Below, piece by piece: positions 1 to 10,511 of a DNA stretch of 64,000 nt; position 1 is the stretch's first letter, and each line of letters starts with the position of its first letter. Location of the stretch: NCBI RefSeq assembly GCF_008107645.1, contig NZ_SDGY01000002.1, forward strand, positions 42,719 through 106,718. The letters are read 5' to 3'. The notes beneath the pieces were generated by a model, which was not told where the DNA came from, made no database searches, and saw only the letters and a program-made list of their open reading frames with translations. The DNA comes from Leuconostoc litchii. Its GTDB lineage: Bacteria; Bacillota; Bacilli; Lactobacillales; Lactobacillaceae. The position numbers and the translations under genes are program-made.

Positions 1-177
1 TTTGTCCGCAGTTGCTGCTGCCACAATAACAGCTTGATCACCAGATGTTACATCAGCATGTGCTTGTTGCAAAAAGCTTGTCGTACCGATAATCGAAAGA
101 CTTCCAGCTATGACTAACATTTTCCCCGACTTATACATTTTTTTTCGAAAAATGCTTTTTTCACTTCTGAATCTCAT
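1..177 (-). CDS. Secreted protein with KxYKxGKxW-type signal peptide, probably a glucansucrase (5' end only)
   Basis: Only the first 59 codons lie in the window; the gene runs off the left edge. The N-terminus is basic (MRFRSEKSIFRKK), followed by MYKSGKML, which fits the KxYKxGKxW signal motif except that the final Trp is Leu. A hydrophobic core and a QAHAD cleavage-like site follow. In Leuconostoc this extended signal peptide is typical of GH70 glucansucrases (dextransucrase, alternansucrase), which make extracellular glucan from sucrose. A divergent Rgg-type regulator next door, as in the rgg-gtfG pair of Streptococcus gordonii, supports that reading. No catalytic domain is visible, so the enzyme class is inference. 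Confidence 0.6.
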   Translation of the reverse strand, partial: MRFRSEKSIFRKKMYKSGKMLVIAGSLSIIGTTSFLQQAHADVTSGDQAVIVAAATADK

Positions 178-473
178 ACTCTACTTCCCTTCATTTCTTC
201 CCGCTTTAGCATAAATAAATGTTCGTTCTCTCTACATAAAATATTATTTATACTGGTAACCTCATAAAACGACTATGACTACACAACATTGTCACTAACC
301 AGTTTTATAACGTTAATCAATAAGACTAACTATTTTAATATATAATGAAACAAATATTTAAAATAAAATATGCAGAATTGAATAATTAGAAAAAGTTTAT
401 TATGTATTAATATATAATAAATAATTACTTTCATAAAAAATATAAATTCAAATAATTACAGGTTATTAACGAC
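178..473. promoter_or_regulatory. Divergent intergenic region between the glucansucrase-like gene and the Rgg-type regulator
   Basis: This AT-rich stretch must hold both promoters. Toward the left gene I see TATAAA near 245-250 on the minus strand with no good -35, which would fit an activator-dependent promoter. ACTGGT at 252-257 and ACCAGT at 298-303, and ATAAAAC at 264-270 and GTTTTAT at 302-308, form overlapping inverted repeats that could be operator half-sites. I find no further gene here. Confidence 0.35.
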
Positions 474-1360
474 ATGAACAATAAAAAAGGAACTGCTATA
501 AAAGAAATTCGCAAAACCAGAGGCGTATCTCAACAAACATTGGGTACGCTCATCGGTTCTCAATCAACGGTCTCTCGTATAGAAAACAATAAAACTGAGC
601 CTACAGACCATACTGTTTTACTGCTATGTAACACATTAAACATCTCATTTGAAGAATACTTCAATACTGTTTTTGGGAAAAAAAAAATAATCTACAGATA
701 CTGACGGAGACACTTCATCAATACTATGTGGATCGTAACCGAAAAAAATTAAAACATCTTAAAATATCAATCGAAAAAGATATCTCGCAAAATCCCAATT
801 ATCCGTTCACGCGTCACTATTTTTTTATGACACTATCCACCTTGTACCACTTAGATTTTTTTCTAGCAACACCTGAACAACAAAATGAATTAATCGATTA
901 TTTTTTTAATGTTAATTATTGGCAATTTTATGATTTATGTTTAATGGAGCATGTTGTCAACATGCTCCATGTCGAGAAAATGAGACCCTATTTATCAGAT
1001 ATTCTCAAACAGTACGCCACTGAATCTATGCCTAAAGCTTCTACTGAAATTGTAAACAGAATATTGATTAATACTTTAGAAACAAGCATTATACAAAAAA
1101 AATACAGTTTTACAAAATACTTATTAAACAAAATTGCAGAATATCACTTTAATAGCGAAGACTTTTGGTTTCAAACATGGTTATTATTTTGGACTGGTGT
1201 ATACGAAAAAAATCATAATAAAATTCGTCATGCATATAGTATCCCTACATATTTACATCAAAATAGTACATTACAAAGCTTTGATAATTTTTTAAAGATT
1301 ACCCACACAGATAATCCATTTATAGAAAATGACAAAAAAAAAACACATGATATCAACTAA
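474..1360 (+). pseudogene. Rgg/GadR/MutR-family transcriptional regulator, frameshifted in an A10 tract
   Basis: The first frame (474-704) is an XRE-type helix-turn-helix of about 65 residues (VSQQTLGTLIGSQSTVSRIE) ending in GKKKIIYRY and a stop. The second frame carries on without an ATG: read upstream from 728 it gives ILTETLHQYYVDRNRKK, which joins naturally onto the first frame, followed by about 210 residues of the helical Rgg C-terminal domain. The shift sits in the run of ten A at 678-687; eight or eleven A would give one protein of about 295 residues, the usual Rgg length. It may be a true pseudogene, a phase-variable tract, a -1 slippage site or a sequencing error. Rgg proteins often control an adjacent exported or glucosyltransferase gene. 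Confidence 0.8.
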
Positions 1361-1376
1361 TGTGTATCATGTGTTT
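1341..1376 (-). terminator. Rho-independent terminator of the PF13303 gene, overlapping the 3' end of the Rgg-type gene
   Basis: Perfect 12-bp inverted repeat AAACACATGATA / TATCATGTGTTT with a 12-nt loop. A long A run on the plus strand just left of it gives a strong T tract for minus-strand transcripts. The Rgg stop codon lies in the loop. Confidence 0.85.
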
Positions 1377-1386
1377 GATTTATATA

Positions 1387-2625
1387 CTATAAGTCTTGTT
1401 GAAAATCCATTGGTGTATATAGTTTCAATAATTTACTAAATACAAATTGCGCAATAAACCCAGCAATAACAGGAATAATCAGCCAAGCAAGGATAGCAAT
1501 AGCTGGATTAATAAAGTGATTCATAACAGTTGTAGGTACTGTTGGATCTTTTACCATTGATTGGATTGGTGAAACTAGACCAATGTAACCAAACCCCGCA
1601 GTTGTTGGTGTTCCTTGAATATTAAACAAGGCAACGGGAATACCAGAAATAGCGGATGCTAACAAGAATGATAACATAGTTGCTGGCTTTGCAAATACAG
1701 ACGGCATCATACCTTTCATAGCCCCCAAGGCTATGGCGACAGTAACACCAGGCTTATTTACCTTCCATGAATTAATCAATAATACGACAGTTGTTGCAAC
1801 CACACCCATGGCTGCAGCACCTGAACCTATACCTGATAAACTAATGGCCAATGCAATACCAACAGTTGACACCGGCGTAATAATAATAATGGCAAAAGCC
1901 ATCGCAATTAACATTGCCATAGGAATAGGTGCTAACTTGGTAAATGTCTCAACCAATTGACCAATCCAAGTCGTAACATCGCCAACATATGGCGCAATTG
2001 TTTTACCAAACAAACCAACACCGCCACCAACAAGTATTGGGCTCAAAATAATAGCAACTGAACCAAATCCTTTAAGATAACGAGCTACTAACCATGTAAC
2101 CAAAACAGCAACAGCTGATACAATCATTGCATTAATCACATCACCCGCACCAGAAGCGATATACACATTAGCAGGCGCAACAGAGTGAATACCTGTTACT
2201 GGATTCAACCAACCTTTAGGCGCTACTGCCCACTTAATTGATCCTGAAGCAGCAGCTGTTGCTATAGCAACAACACCAACATCTAGGCTCTTCATTTTGA
2301 ACTGCAAAGCGACAGCCATACCAATCAAAAATGGGATTAATGATGTAAATAACGTTAAAATGGCACTCAAATTAGTACCAAAAGCTGTTGTACCCAAGCC
2401 TGAGTACTGAATAATGTATTTCATCACAGCTGATGGTAGAACACCAATTAAAATTCCTTGTGCTGAACCTGATAAAACTTTGAAGAAAAAGTCCTTCAAA
2501 TGTAAATCAGTTTGACCACTGAAAACAACGGGGGCATTTTCTTTAGCCTTACGTGCGTACTCTTCATTACGCAATTCTTGCGACTCTCGGGCAGACCACT
2601 TTTCGCCTTCTGCTTTGATAGACAT
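1387..2625 (-). CDS. PF13303-type membrane protein annotated as PTS sugar transporter EIIC
   Basis: A polytopic membrane protein of 412 residues with about ten hydrophobic segments and the family-typical stretch around SGIGSGAAAMGVV and NSWKVNKPGV. The family (PTS_EIIC_2) is named for resemblance to PTS permeases, but no IIA or IIB partner is encoded here and the substrate is unknown. The start at 2625 is chosen because AAAGAGGAG lies just before this ATG; the longer frame would begin with TTG inside that ribosome binding site. A 10-codon upstream ORF with a strong Shine-Dalgarno sequence precedes it (2643-2675). The gene at 39514-40644 belongs to the same family. Confidence 0.75.
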   Translation of the reverse strand: MSIKAEGEKWSARESQELRNEEYARKAKENAPVVFSGQTDLHLKDFFFKVLSGSAQGILIGVLPSAVMKYIIQYSGLGTTAFGTNLSAILTLFTSLIPFLIGMAVALQFKMKSLDVGVVAIATAAASGSIKWAVAPKGWLNPVTGIHSVAPANVYIASGAGDVINAMIVSAVAVLVTWLVARYLKGFGSVAIILSPILVGGGVGLFGKTIAPYVGDVTTWIGQLVETFTKLAPIPMAMLIAMAFAIIIITPVSTVGIALAISLSGIGSGAAAMGVVATTVVLLINSWKVNKPGVTVAIALGAMKGMMPSVFAKPATMLSFLLASAISGIPVALFNIQGTPTTAGFGYIGLVSPIQSMVKDPTVPTTVMNHFINPAIAILAWLIIPVIAGFIAQFVFSKLLKLYTPMDFQQDL

Positions 2626-2642
2626 ACTATTGTCTCCTCTTT

Positions 2643-2675
2643 TCAATTCTTATTTGTCACACAAACACCCCTCAT
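2643..2675 (-). CDS. Possible 10-residue upstream ORF before the PF13303 gene
   Basis: ATG at 2675 follows GGGAGGGTG by a good distance (7 nt) and reads MRGVCVTNKN then stop, ending 17 nt before the next start codon. The Shine-Dalgarno sequence is stronger than needed by chance, but the frame is very short and no homologue can be checked here. It could be a translational leader. Confidence 0.25.
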   Translation of the reverse strand: MRGVCVTNKN

Positions 2676-2730
2676 TGTATGACACCCTCCCAGATACTAT
2701 TTGCTTGTTACTTCACAAATACTCCGGATA

Positions 2731-2762
2731 AAAAATTCCCAAATAAGTAATCTGGGAATTCC
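2731..2762 (-). terminator. Rho-independent terminator of ldhD
   Basis: AATTCCCA / TGGGAATT stem around an 11-nt loop, followed in the minus direction by a T6 tract. It lies directly after the ldhD stop codon. Confidence 0.8.
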
Positions 2763-2768
2763 ATAAAA

Positions 2769-3785
<1,017 letters not shown>

Positions 3786-3941
3786 TCACCTACCATTGTA
3801 CCCTATTTCACGAGCTAACGCACGCTCTTAACCCTATATATCACACGGATTTAGAAAAAATTTTATATTGCTAGAATGCCAATCGTTGAGCAATCTGGAA
3901 AGCATTCATATTTTTTGAACATAACCTATTCTTAAATATTT

Positions 3942-4832
3942 TTACAAAAATATTCCTACAAAAATCGTAATCATCATCCCCAAAAAAACAATTAATAAAT
4001 TTTTAATTGCTAGAATAAATGTCGTTTTTTTGTCGGGATAATTAACAAATTTATGCGCATTTGAAAGTACGATTGGTAACAAAATAATTAGCGCAAAAGA
4101 GGTTAGCGGTAGCCATCCTACTAAAGTAACAATAATAATTTCCACAAAACTCAAAATGATAGCAAGTATGTATATTTTTTTTGCATTTTCTAAACCAGTG
4201 TAATGTACCAAGGTATGTCGCTTGTTTTCTTGATCTTCATCATAATCAGCGATATTATTGGCTAACATTATTTCTGCTATAAAAAAAGTTAGCGGTAAAC
4301 TAACAATAAACCATTGAAATAATACATTAGTATTTGGTAATAAAGAAGTATTCACATAAACTTGAGCAACAAAAATAAAATATCCCATTGTTATGCCTGA
4401 CACAATTTCACCAAAAGGAGTGTTCGTAATTGGCTTTGGACCGGCTGAATAAAAATAACCAATTAAAAAACTAACAATACCAATAATCCATGTTATATAA
4501 CTTGTACGTATAGCTACTGAAATACCAGCGATGATTGCAATAACTGCTAATACTTCGGCAACATGGAGAACTTGCTTATCAGTAATTATTTCGTTATCAG
4601 AATAATCTCGCAAAAACTTATTTTCTTTTTGTCGTTTGTCATCTTCATAACGATTAAATGTATTCACTGCTAAATGAATCGCTACTGTAGCAATAATAAG
4701 CAGTAAAGCATTAATCCAATTGATTCGATTATATTGCCATTGACTATATGCTAATGCTACTAATAATGGTGCAACACTTGGTACTACAACACGAATTTCT
4801 ACTAAATCTAAAAACTGCTTGAATGTCATCAT
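3942..4832 (-). CDS. menA: 1,4-dihydroxy-2-naphthoate polyprenyltransferase (UbiA/MenA family)
   Basis: An integral membrane prenyltransferase of 296 residues with about eight to nine transmembrane segments. The first Asp-rich prenyl-diphosphate motif is NTFNRYEDD near residue 58 and the second is NNIADYDED near residue 190; both bind Mg-diphosphate. MenA joins a polyprenyl chain to dihydroxynaphthoate to make demethylmenaquinone, used in quinone-dependent respiration when haem is supplied. No other men genes are nearby, so the exact acceptor is inferred. AGAGGA precedes a double ATG; the first is taken as the start. Confidence 0.8.
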   Translation of the reverse strand: MMTFKQFLDLVEIRVVVPSVAPLLVALAYSQWQYNRINWINALLLIIATVAIHLAVNTFNRYEDDKRQKENKFLRDYSDNEIITDKQVLHVAEVLAVIAIIAGISVAIRTSYITWIIGIVSFLIGYFYSAGPKPITNTPFGEIVSGITMGYFIFVAQVYVNTSLLPNTNVLFQWFIVSLPLTFFIAEIMLANNIADYDEDQENKRHTLVHYTGLENAKKIYILAIILSFVEIIIVTLVGWLPLTSFALIILLPIVLSNAHKFVNYPDKKTTFILAIKNLLIVFLGMMITIFVGIFL

Positions 4833-4860
4833 CTATAAATCCTCTGTCATTTATTGTATC

Positions 4861-4896
4861 AAAAAATTAGACTGACACGTCTAAGTATCAGTCTAA
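4861..4896 (-). terminator. Rho-independent terminator after the DUF421 gene
   Basis: TTAGACTGA / TCAGTCTAA stem (4867-4875 with 4888-4896) followed by T6 in the minus direction, just after the DUF421 stop codon. Confidence 0.85.
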
Positions 4897-4903
4897 TAAT
4901 TTA

Positions 4904-5542
4904 TTATTTACTTTCATAGGGAGTTAAACGCACTTTACCGTCAATGTATTCACCAACAAATATATCATTTACACCCTCAAATCCCTGTTTTTTTACAATG
5001 TTCGTTAACCAAAATTCGTCATGATCAATAACATCAAGCACATCCATATTAATTTGACCATCAAAAATAATAGGATATTTCATATTTTCTTCGCCATTTA
5101 AAATAACAGTTAACTGTCCATTTTGCTCAAGAACTGCTCTTTTGACTTCTGCTAAATTATAAACACCTTGCGAACGTAATTTAAACATCAAATCATTGGC
5201 TGATAAACCAGCCGATAAAGTATTTTGAATATCAACCTTTCCTCGTTCAATGACTACTTTGGGTTGCCCATCAATAAGCGCTTTGACGTAACGATTATGT
5301 TCTTTCAAGAATTTAAAGGTCATCACTAACATGGTCCAAATAATTAAAACAATCGTAAATTGAAATACTGTAATGGTATCAGAATAAATCACAGCGCCAA
5401 TAATACCACCAAGCACATAGTTTTGTACTTGATCTAATGCATTAGTTGGTGCTAAATTTCCTTTCCCCATAATGTTGATTTGAATAATTAAAGCCACTAA
5501 GCCAATAGCAAGCTTAGTTAATATGGGTAGATAGATACTCAT
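4904..5542 (-). CDS. DUF421 (YetF-like) membrane protein
   Basis: 212 residues: three N-terminal transmembrane helices (about 5-80) followed by a soluble alpha/beta domain with the family-typical ALIDGQPKVVIERGKVD and LSANDLMFKLRSQGV. The function of YetF-like proteins is not settled; they are membrane-anchored and often found in Firmicutes next to a DUF3290 gene, as here. The start overlaps the upstream stop by ATGA, so the two are translationally coupled. Confidence 0.8.
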   Translation of the reverse strand: MSIYLPILTKLAIGLVALIIQINIMGKGNLAPTNALDQVQNYVLGGIIGAVIYSDTITVFQFTIVLIIWTMLVMTFKFLKEHNRYVKALIDGQPKVVIERGKVDIQNTLSAGLSANDLMFKLRSQGVYNLAEVKRAVLEQNGQLTVILNGEENMKYPIIFDGQINMDVLDVIDHDEFWLTNIVKKQGFEGVNDIFVGEYIDGKVRLTPYESK

Positions 5543-5982
5543 TTAACCACCTTCACTTCCGAATTAATAAGATATGCACGTGTCAAGCTATATGATTGCT
5601 GGTCAGTACTAATTGTAAGCTTATAATATTTTTGCTCGATTTTCACTAACATACCATCACTTACCGTTGTCGAGTTAAAGTATATTTTATCTTTTGTTAC
5701 CCCTTGGTTTTTAGCAAATTTTGTCGCAAAAGCTGCCATTTGAGTTTTTTGATCATCTTGTGACTTAGCTTGCTTATAATCCGTATATCTTGCACCAGCT
5801 AGAAACAAAAATAGTAACAACGCTATAATACTCAACTCACGATAACGTGTTTGTAAACGATTTCTTACTGAAGCAACAGCTCCAATAGCCATCAGTACGA
5901 AAACAATAACCATCAAATACTTACCAATTGTGTCATTAATATTGGTTTGTTTGACTAAGTAGTCAATAGAATAAAAATTCAT
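5539..5982 (-). CDS. DUF3290 family membrane protein
   Basis: 147 residues with two N-terminal transmembrane segments (about 20-40 and 52-66) and a mostly polar C-terminal domain. DUF3290 proteins are of unknown function and usually pair with DUF421 proteins, so the two probably act together in the membrane. GAGGTGATT precedes the ATG. The first gene of a two-gene operon, with a large perfect palindrome about 65 nt upstream that may be its operator. Confidence 0.75.
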   Translation of the reverse strand: MNFYSIDYLVKQTNINDTIGKYLMVIVFVLMAIGAVASVRNRLQTRYRELSIIALLLFLFLAGARYTDYKQAKSQDDQKTQMAAFATKFAKNQGVTKDKIYFNSTTVSDGMLVKIEQKYYKLTISTDQQSYSLTRAYLINSEVKVVK

Positions 5983-6047
5983 TCAATAATCACCTCGTTA
6001 ATCATCATACCATATCTCAAAAACGCATTTTCCCCCTTGATACTATA

Positions 6048-6084
6048 ATAAACAACAGATTAAACTAATTAATCTGTTGTTTAT
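6048..6084. repeat. 16-bp perfect inverted repeat upstream of the DUF3290-DUF421 operon
   Basis: Arms at 6048-6063 and 6069-6084 are fully complementary around the 5-nt loop ACTAA. On the minus strand a TATAGT-like -10 lies at the operon-proximal edge, so the repeat would overlap a promoter. It lacks a clear T tract, which argues against a terminator. It could be a repressor operator or an mRNA 5' hairpin. Confidence 0.55.
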
Positions 6085-6206
6085 AAGATTTTATGATTTA
6101 AATATCGACTGTTATTTTTGATAAGTACTTTATTACCTTATTTTGTCCTTTATCAAGCAAACAATAACAAAACTAGATTTTAAATTTATGCTTAATATTT
6201 TCACCA

Positions 6207-6238
6207 CAAAAAAACAAGCTAACATTAGCTTGTTTTTC
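6207..6238 (-). terminator. Rho-independent terminator of groES-groEL
   Basis: AAACAAGCTAA / TTAGCTTGTTT stem (6212-6222 with 6225-6235) with T-rich flanks on both strands, just beyond the groEL stop codon. Confidence 0.85.
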
Positions 6239-6246
6239 CCATGATC

Positions 6247-7869
<1,623 letters not shown>

Positions 7870-7894
7870 TTAAATATCTCCTTTGATTTGATAA

Positions 7895-8179
7895 TTATTC
7901 GACAACTGCAACTATGTCTTTTTCGTGCAATGCTAAGTAATCTTGCCCTTCAAATGACACTTCTTGTCCTGCATACTTATCAAACAAGACTTCATCACCG
8001 ACTTTAACTGTCAAATCACGGATTGCGCCATCATTCAAGACATAACCCGTTCCCGCAGCTACAACTTTACCAGTAACAGGCTTGTCTTTGGCATTACTTG
8101 CCAAAACAATCCCACCGACAGTTTCTTCTGCAGCTTCCGTTACTTCAATAATCACACGATCACCCAATGGCTTCAACAT
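7895..8179 (-). CDS. groS: Co-chaperonin GroES
   Basis: 94 residues starting [12 protein letters not shown]. It forms the heptameric lid of GroEL; the mobile loop is EETVGGIVL near residue 20-30. The start at 8179 follows CGGAGG with good spacing. A longer frame reaching 8212 would start inside the CIRCE operator and is rejected. First gene of the groESL operon. Confidence 0.96.
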   Translation of the reverse strand: MLKPLGDRVIIEVTEAAEETVGGIVLASNAKDKPVTGKVVAAGTGYVLNDGAIRDLTVKVGDEVLFDKYAGQEVSFEGQDYLALHEKDIVAVVE

Positions 8180-8205
8180 GGATTCATACCTCCGAGATTT
8201 TCTTT

Positions 8206-8232
8206 TTAGCACTCTTTAAACATGAGTGCTAA
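8206..8232. promoter_or_regulatory. CIRCE operator (HrcA binding site)
   Basis: Exact TTAGCACTC, nine bases, GAGTGCTAA. This is the consensus HrcA operator and lies about 27 nt before the groES start, just downstream of the -10, so HrcA would block transcription until heat stress. Confidence 0.97.
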
Positions 8233-8243
8233 TTACAACTATA

Positions 8244-8271
8244 AGTATAACACTATCGCATAAAATGTCAA
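8244..8271 (-). promoter_or_regulatory. groESL promoter
   Basis: Minus-strand TTGACA (8266-8271), 16-bp spacer, TATACT (8244-8249), directly upstream of CIRCE. A sigma-A type promoter. Confidence 0.85.
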
Positions 8272-8272
8272 T

Positions 8273-8305
8273 AAAAAAGACATGATATTTGCTATCATAT
8301 CTTTA
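8273..8305 (-). terminator. Rho-independent terminator of the YitT-family gene
   Basis: ATGATA / TATCAT stem (8282-8287 with 8293-8298), extended by A/T-rich pairs, with T6 in the minus direction. It abuts the -35 of the groESL promoter. Confidence 0.65.
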
Positions 8306-9136
8306 AAAAAAGGTGCCCCCATGGGCTTCCGAAATGTCATACGCAATTGTAAAAGCTTCAGGGTCTACTTGATGTATACCACGCAAAAAATGATTATATT
8401 CATGATTGTCAAGAACTACCATTAGCATTTCACGGCCATCCCCCATATAACCACCACGAACATCCATAATTGTAAATCCTTTATCGCCTTCACTTAAATA
8501 CTGCTTCAAATCATCAATACGGTCATTAGTAGTAATATAAACCATTTTTCGACGATCTAAACCAGTCTCAATGTAGTTCATGACAACTGCAGTAATCACT
8601 AACGAAAACAATGCTAAAATTAATGCTTCTAGTCCTTCAGTAGCTAAGTTTCCTAGTGAAACTACAGTATCAATTGCCAACAAAGATATCGCCGGGGAAA
8701 TACGAAAATATTTTTTTAAAATCATCGGTGGCACTGCTGTACCACCACTAGAAGCGTCAATTCGATATAATAATGCAACACCAACTGCAAAAATACTGCC
8801 ACCAACTAAAACTGAAAACGTTCTATCGTGTAACACTTGAAAACTCGGTGTCATTTTCAATAAAATCGGTAAAACTATACTACCGAATGCAATTCGAGCC
8901 GTTGTTCCCCTGTCTAAAAAGATACTTGCTAAGATAATCATAATCAGATTAACAATTAAAACGGTTACAGCACGATCAAAGCCGATCAATTCGTTCATTA
9001 AAATCGCTATACCCGTTGCCCCGCCTGCTGCAACTTTCGCGGGTGCGTAAAAAAAATTGATACTTATTGCCACGATTTCAAGTGCCATGACAATAATGAT
9101 ATATCGAAGTGCTTGATAATTCTTAAGTAATTTCAT
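8303..9136 (-). CDS. YitT family membrane protein (DUF161 plus DUF2179)
   Basis: 277 residues: about five to six transmembrane helices with the family marks FFYAPAKVAAGGATGIA near residue 28 and YRIDASSGGTAVPPMIL near residue 125, then a C-terminal cytosolic DUF2179 domain with GFTIMDVRGGYMGDGREMLM. YitT proteins are widespread in Firmicutes; their transported substrate is not established. It has its own terminator and lies between groES and the mannose PTS cluster, 12 nt after manO, so it may receive read-through from the man operon. Confidence 0.85.
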   Translation of the reverse strand: MKLLKNYQALRYIIIVMALEIVAISINFFYAPAKVAAGGATGIAILMNELIGFDRAVTVLIVNLIMIILASIFLDRGTTARIAFGSIVLPILLKMTPSFQVLHDRTFSVLVGGSIFAVGVALLYRIDASSGGTAVPPMILKKYFRISPAISLLAIDTVVSLGNLATEGLEALILALFSLVITAVVMNYIETGLDRRKMVYITTNDRIDDLKQYLSEGDKGFTIMDVRGGYMGDGREMLMVVLDNHEYNHFLRGIHQVDPEAFTIAYDISEAHGGTFF

Positions 9137-9148
9137 TCAGTCTCCTCA

Positions 9149-9508
9149 TTATTTATATTTGAAACGTGAACGTATTTTATCCCACAAAGAAGAGCTTCGT
9201 AATATTTTGTCATTGCCCAAATGTTCACGCATGATTTTTAGTAATTTACCAGATGATTTCGAAGAAAAATTTAAATCAATCTTATCTGTTTTAATTTTAA
9301 AACGGCGGCTAACTTTATCCCCAGATATATGTGTGTAAACAGCTATAACATTGGTCCAAGGAATTTGAATGTAGTCTTCAATATTATTATCATTGAAGAA
9401 TTCAAAAGCTTTATCTCCAACCAAAATTTTTCCGTACTTCGCCCCCATGCCAAGATAAGAAATACCCTGTGTTGCAAGTTCGGCTTTCGTGTTCAAAGAT
9501 TGAACCAT
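9149..9508 (-). CDS. manO: DUF956 family protein (ManO), mannose PTS accessory
   Basis: 119 residues without membrane segments, matching the DUF956 family (GISYLGMGAKYGKILVGDKAFEF start region). In lactic acid bacteria this gene usually closes the manLMN operon and is thought to modulate mannose PTS expression or activity; the mechanism is unclear. Here it follows manN after a hairpin at 9537-9570, so it is probably expressed by partial read-through. AGGGGAAAA precedes the ATG. Confidence 0.8.
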   Translation of the reverse strand: MVQSLNTKAELATQGISYLGMGAKYGKILVGDKAFEFFNDNNIEDYIQIPWTNVIAVYTHISGDKVSRRFKIKTDKIDLNFSSKSSGKLLKIMREHLGNDKILRSSSLWDKIRSRFKYK

Positions 9509-9536
9509 AATTTTCCCCTGACTTCTTATGTATTAA

Positions 9537-9570
9537 CAAAAATGCTTGCCCTTATCGACAAGCACTTTTA
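9537..9570 (-). terminator. Hairpin between manN and manO
   Basis: TGCTTG / CAAGCA stem (9543-9548 with 9558-9563) followed by T5 in the minus direction. It would end most manLMN transcripts and leave manO to read-through. Confidence 0.65.
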
Positions 9571-9582
9571 TCATAAAATTTG

Positions 9583-10500
9583 TTACATTATCTTCAATGC
9601 ATGCATTACGATACCAAAGATAAAGATACCGATAATCATAGTGATAGGTGAAACCTTCTTTTTCAAAAGCCACATTGCCAAGAATGTTAACAAGAGTCCC
9701 ATCAATCCTGGAATCAAGCTATCCAAATTACTTTGTAGTGTATTTGGTGCTAACTTTGTTAATGACAATCCAGAGGCTTGTTCACTTAAAATTCTTTGTA
9801 ACTCTGTACCACTAACATTACCATTTGGGAACTTAATATAAGCACCCTCAGACAACTTTTTAGCGGGCAATCCAAGAATAAACTTAATAGATACCCAGCG
9901 TTCAACCAAAACAGCCAAGATAAACATACCAAGAATTGAAGCGCCTTTGGTGATATCTTTTAGCAATCCACCCGACAAATCTTGCGTAATTGCACTACCT
10001 GCCTTGTATCCGAATTCTTGTGTATACCATATAAACGCCATACGAATAATGTTCCAAAGAACGAAGAACAAAATAGGTCCAAGAATATTACCACTCATTG
10101 CTAACGACGCACCAAGTGCCCCAAGGATTGGACGAACAGTGAACCAGAAGACCGGATCACCAATTCCAGCCAACGGCCCCATCATTCCAATTTTAACTCC
10201 TTGAATAGCGGTATCATCAATAGCTGCACCATTGGCACGTTCTTCTTCTAAGGCCAAAGTAACACCCAGAATTGGTGAAGCAACATAGGGATGCGTATTA
10301 AAGAATTCCAAGTGCCTTTGCAACGCTGCTGAACGATCTTCTTTTGATTTGTATAACTTTTTTATCGCTGGAATCATGGCATACGCCCATCCAACGTTTT
10401 GCATACGTTCGTAGTTCCATGATCCTTGCAAGAATTGCGAACGCCAAGCAACTGACATACGATCTTTACGTGTTAGTTCAAGTTTTGTTTCAGCCATCAT
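9583..10500 (-). CDS. manN: Mannose-family PTS component EIID
   Basis: 305 residues. EIID and EIIC form the membrane channel that carries mannose or glucose across while EIIAB phosphorylates it. Marks: N-terminal RSQFLQGSWNYERMQNVGWAYAMIPA, GVKIGMMGPLAGIGDPVFWFT near residue 105 and C-terminal transmembrane helices. There are two adjacent ATGs after AAAGGGG; the second (10497) has the better spacing. It follows manM by 11 nt. In related genera ManMN is also a receptor for class IIa bacteriocins. Confidence 0.95.
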   Translation of the reverse strand: MMAETKLELTRKDRMSVAWRSQFLQGSWNYERMQNVGWAYAMIPAIKKLYKSKEDRSAALQRHLEFFNTHPYVASPILGVTLALEEERANGAAIDDTAIQGVKIGMMGPLAGIGDPVFWFTVRPILGALGASLAMSGNILGPILFFVLWNIIRMAFIWYTQEFGYKAGSAITQDLSGGLLKDITKGASILGMFILAVLVERWVSIKFILGLPAKKLSEGAYIKFPNGNVSGTELQRILSEQASGLSLTKLAPNTLQSNLDSLIPGLMGLLLTFLAMWLLKKKVSPITMIIGIFIFGIVMHALKIM

Positions 10501-10511
10501 CTTGCCCCTTT

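Noticed and set aside
9329-9841. 170-codon open frame on the plus strand spanning manO and manN
   Set aside because: It crosses two well-supported minus-strand genes and their terminator and resembles no protein.
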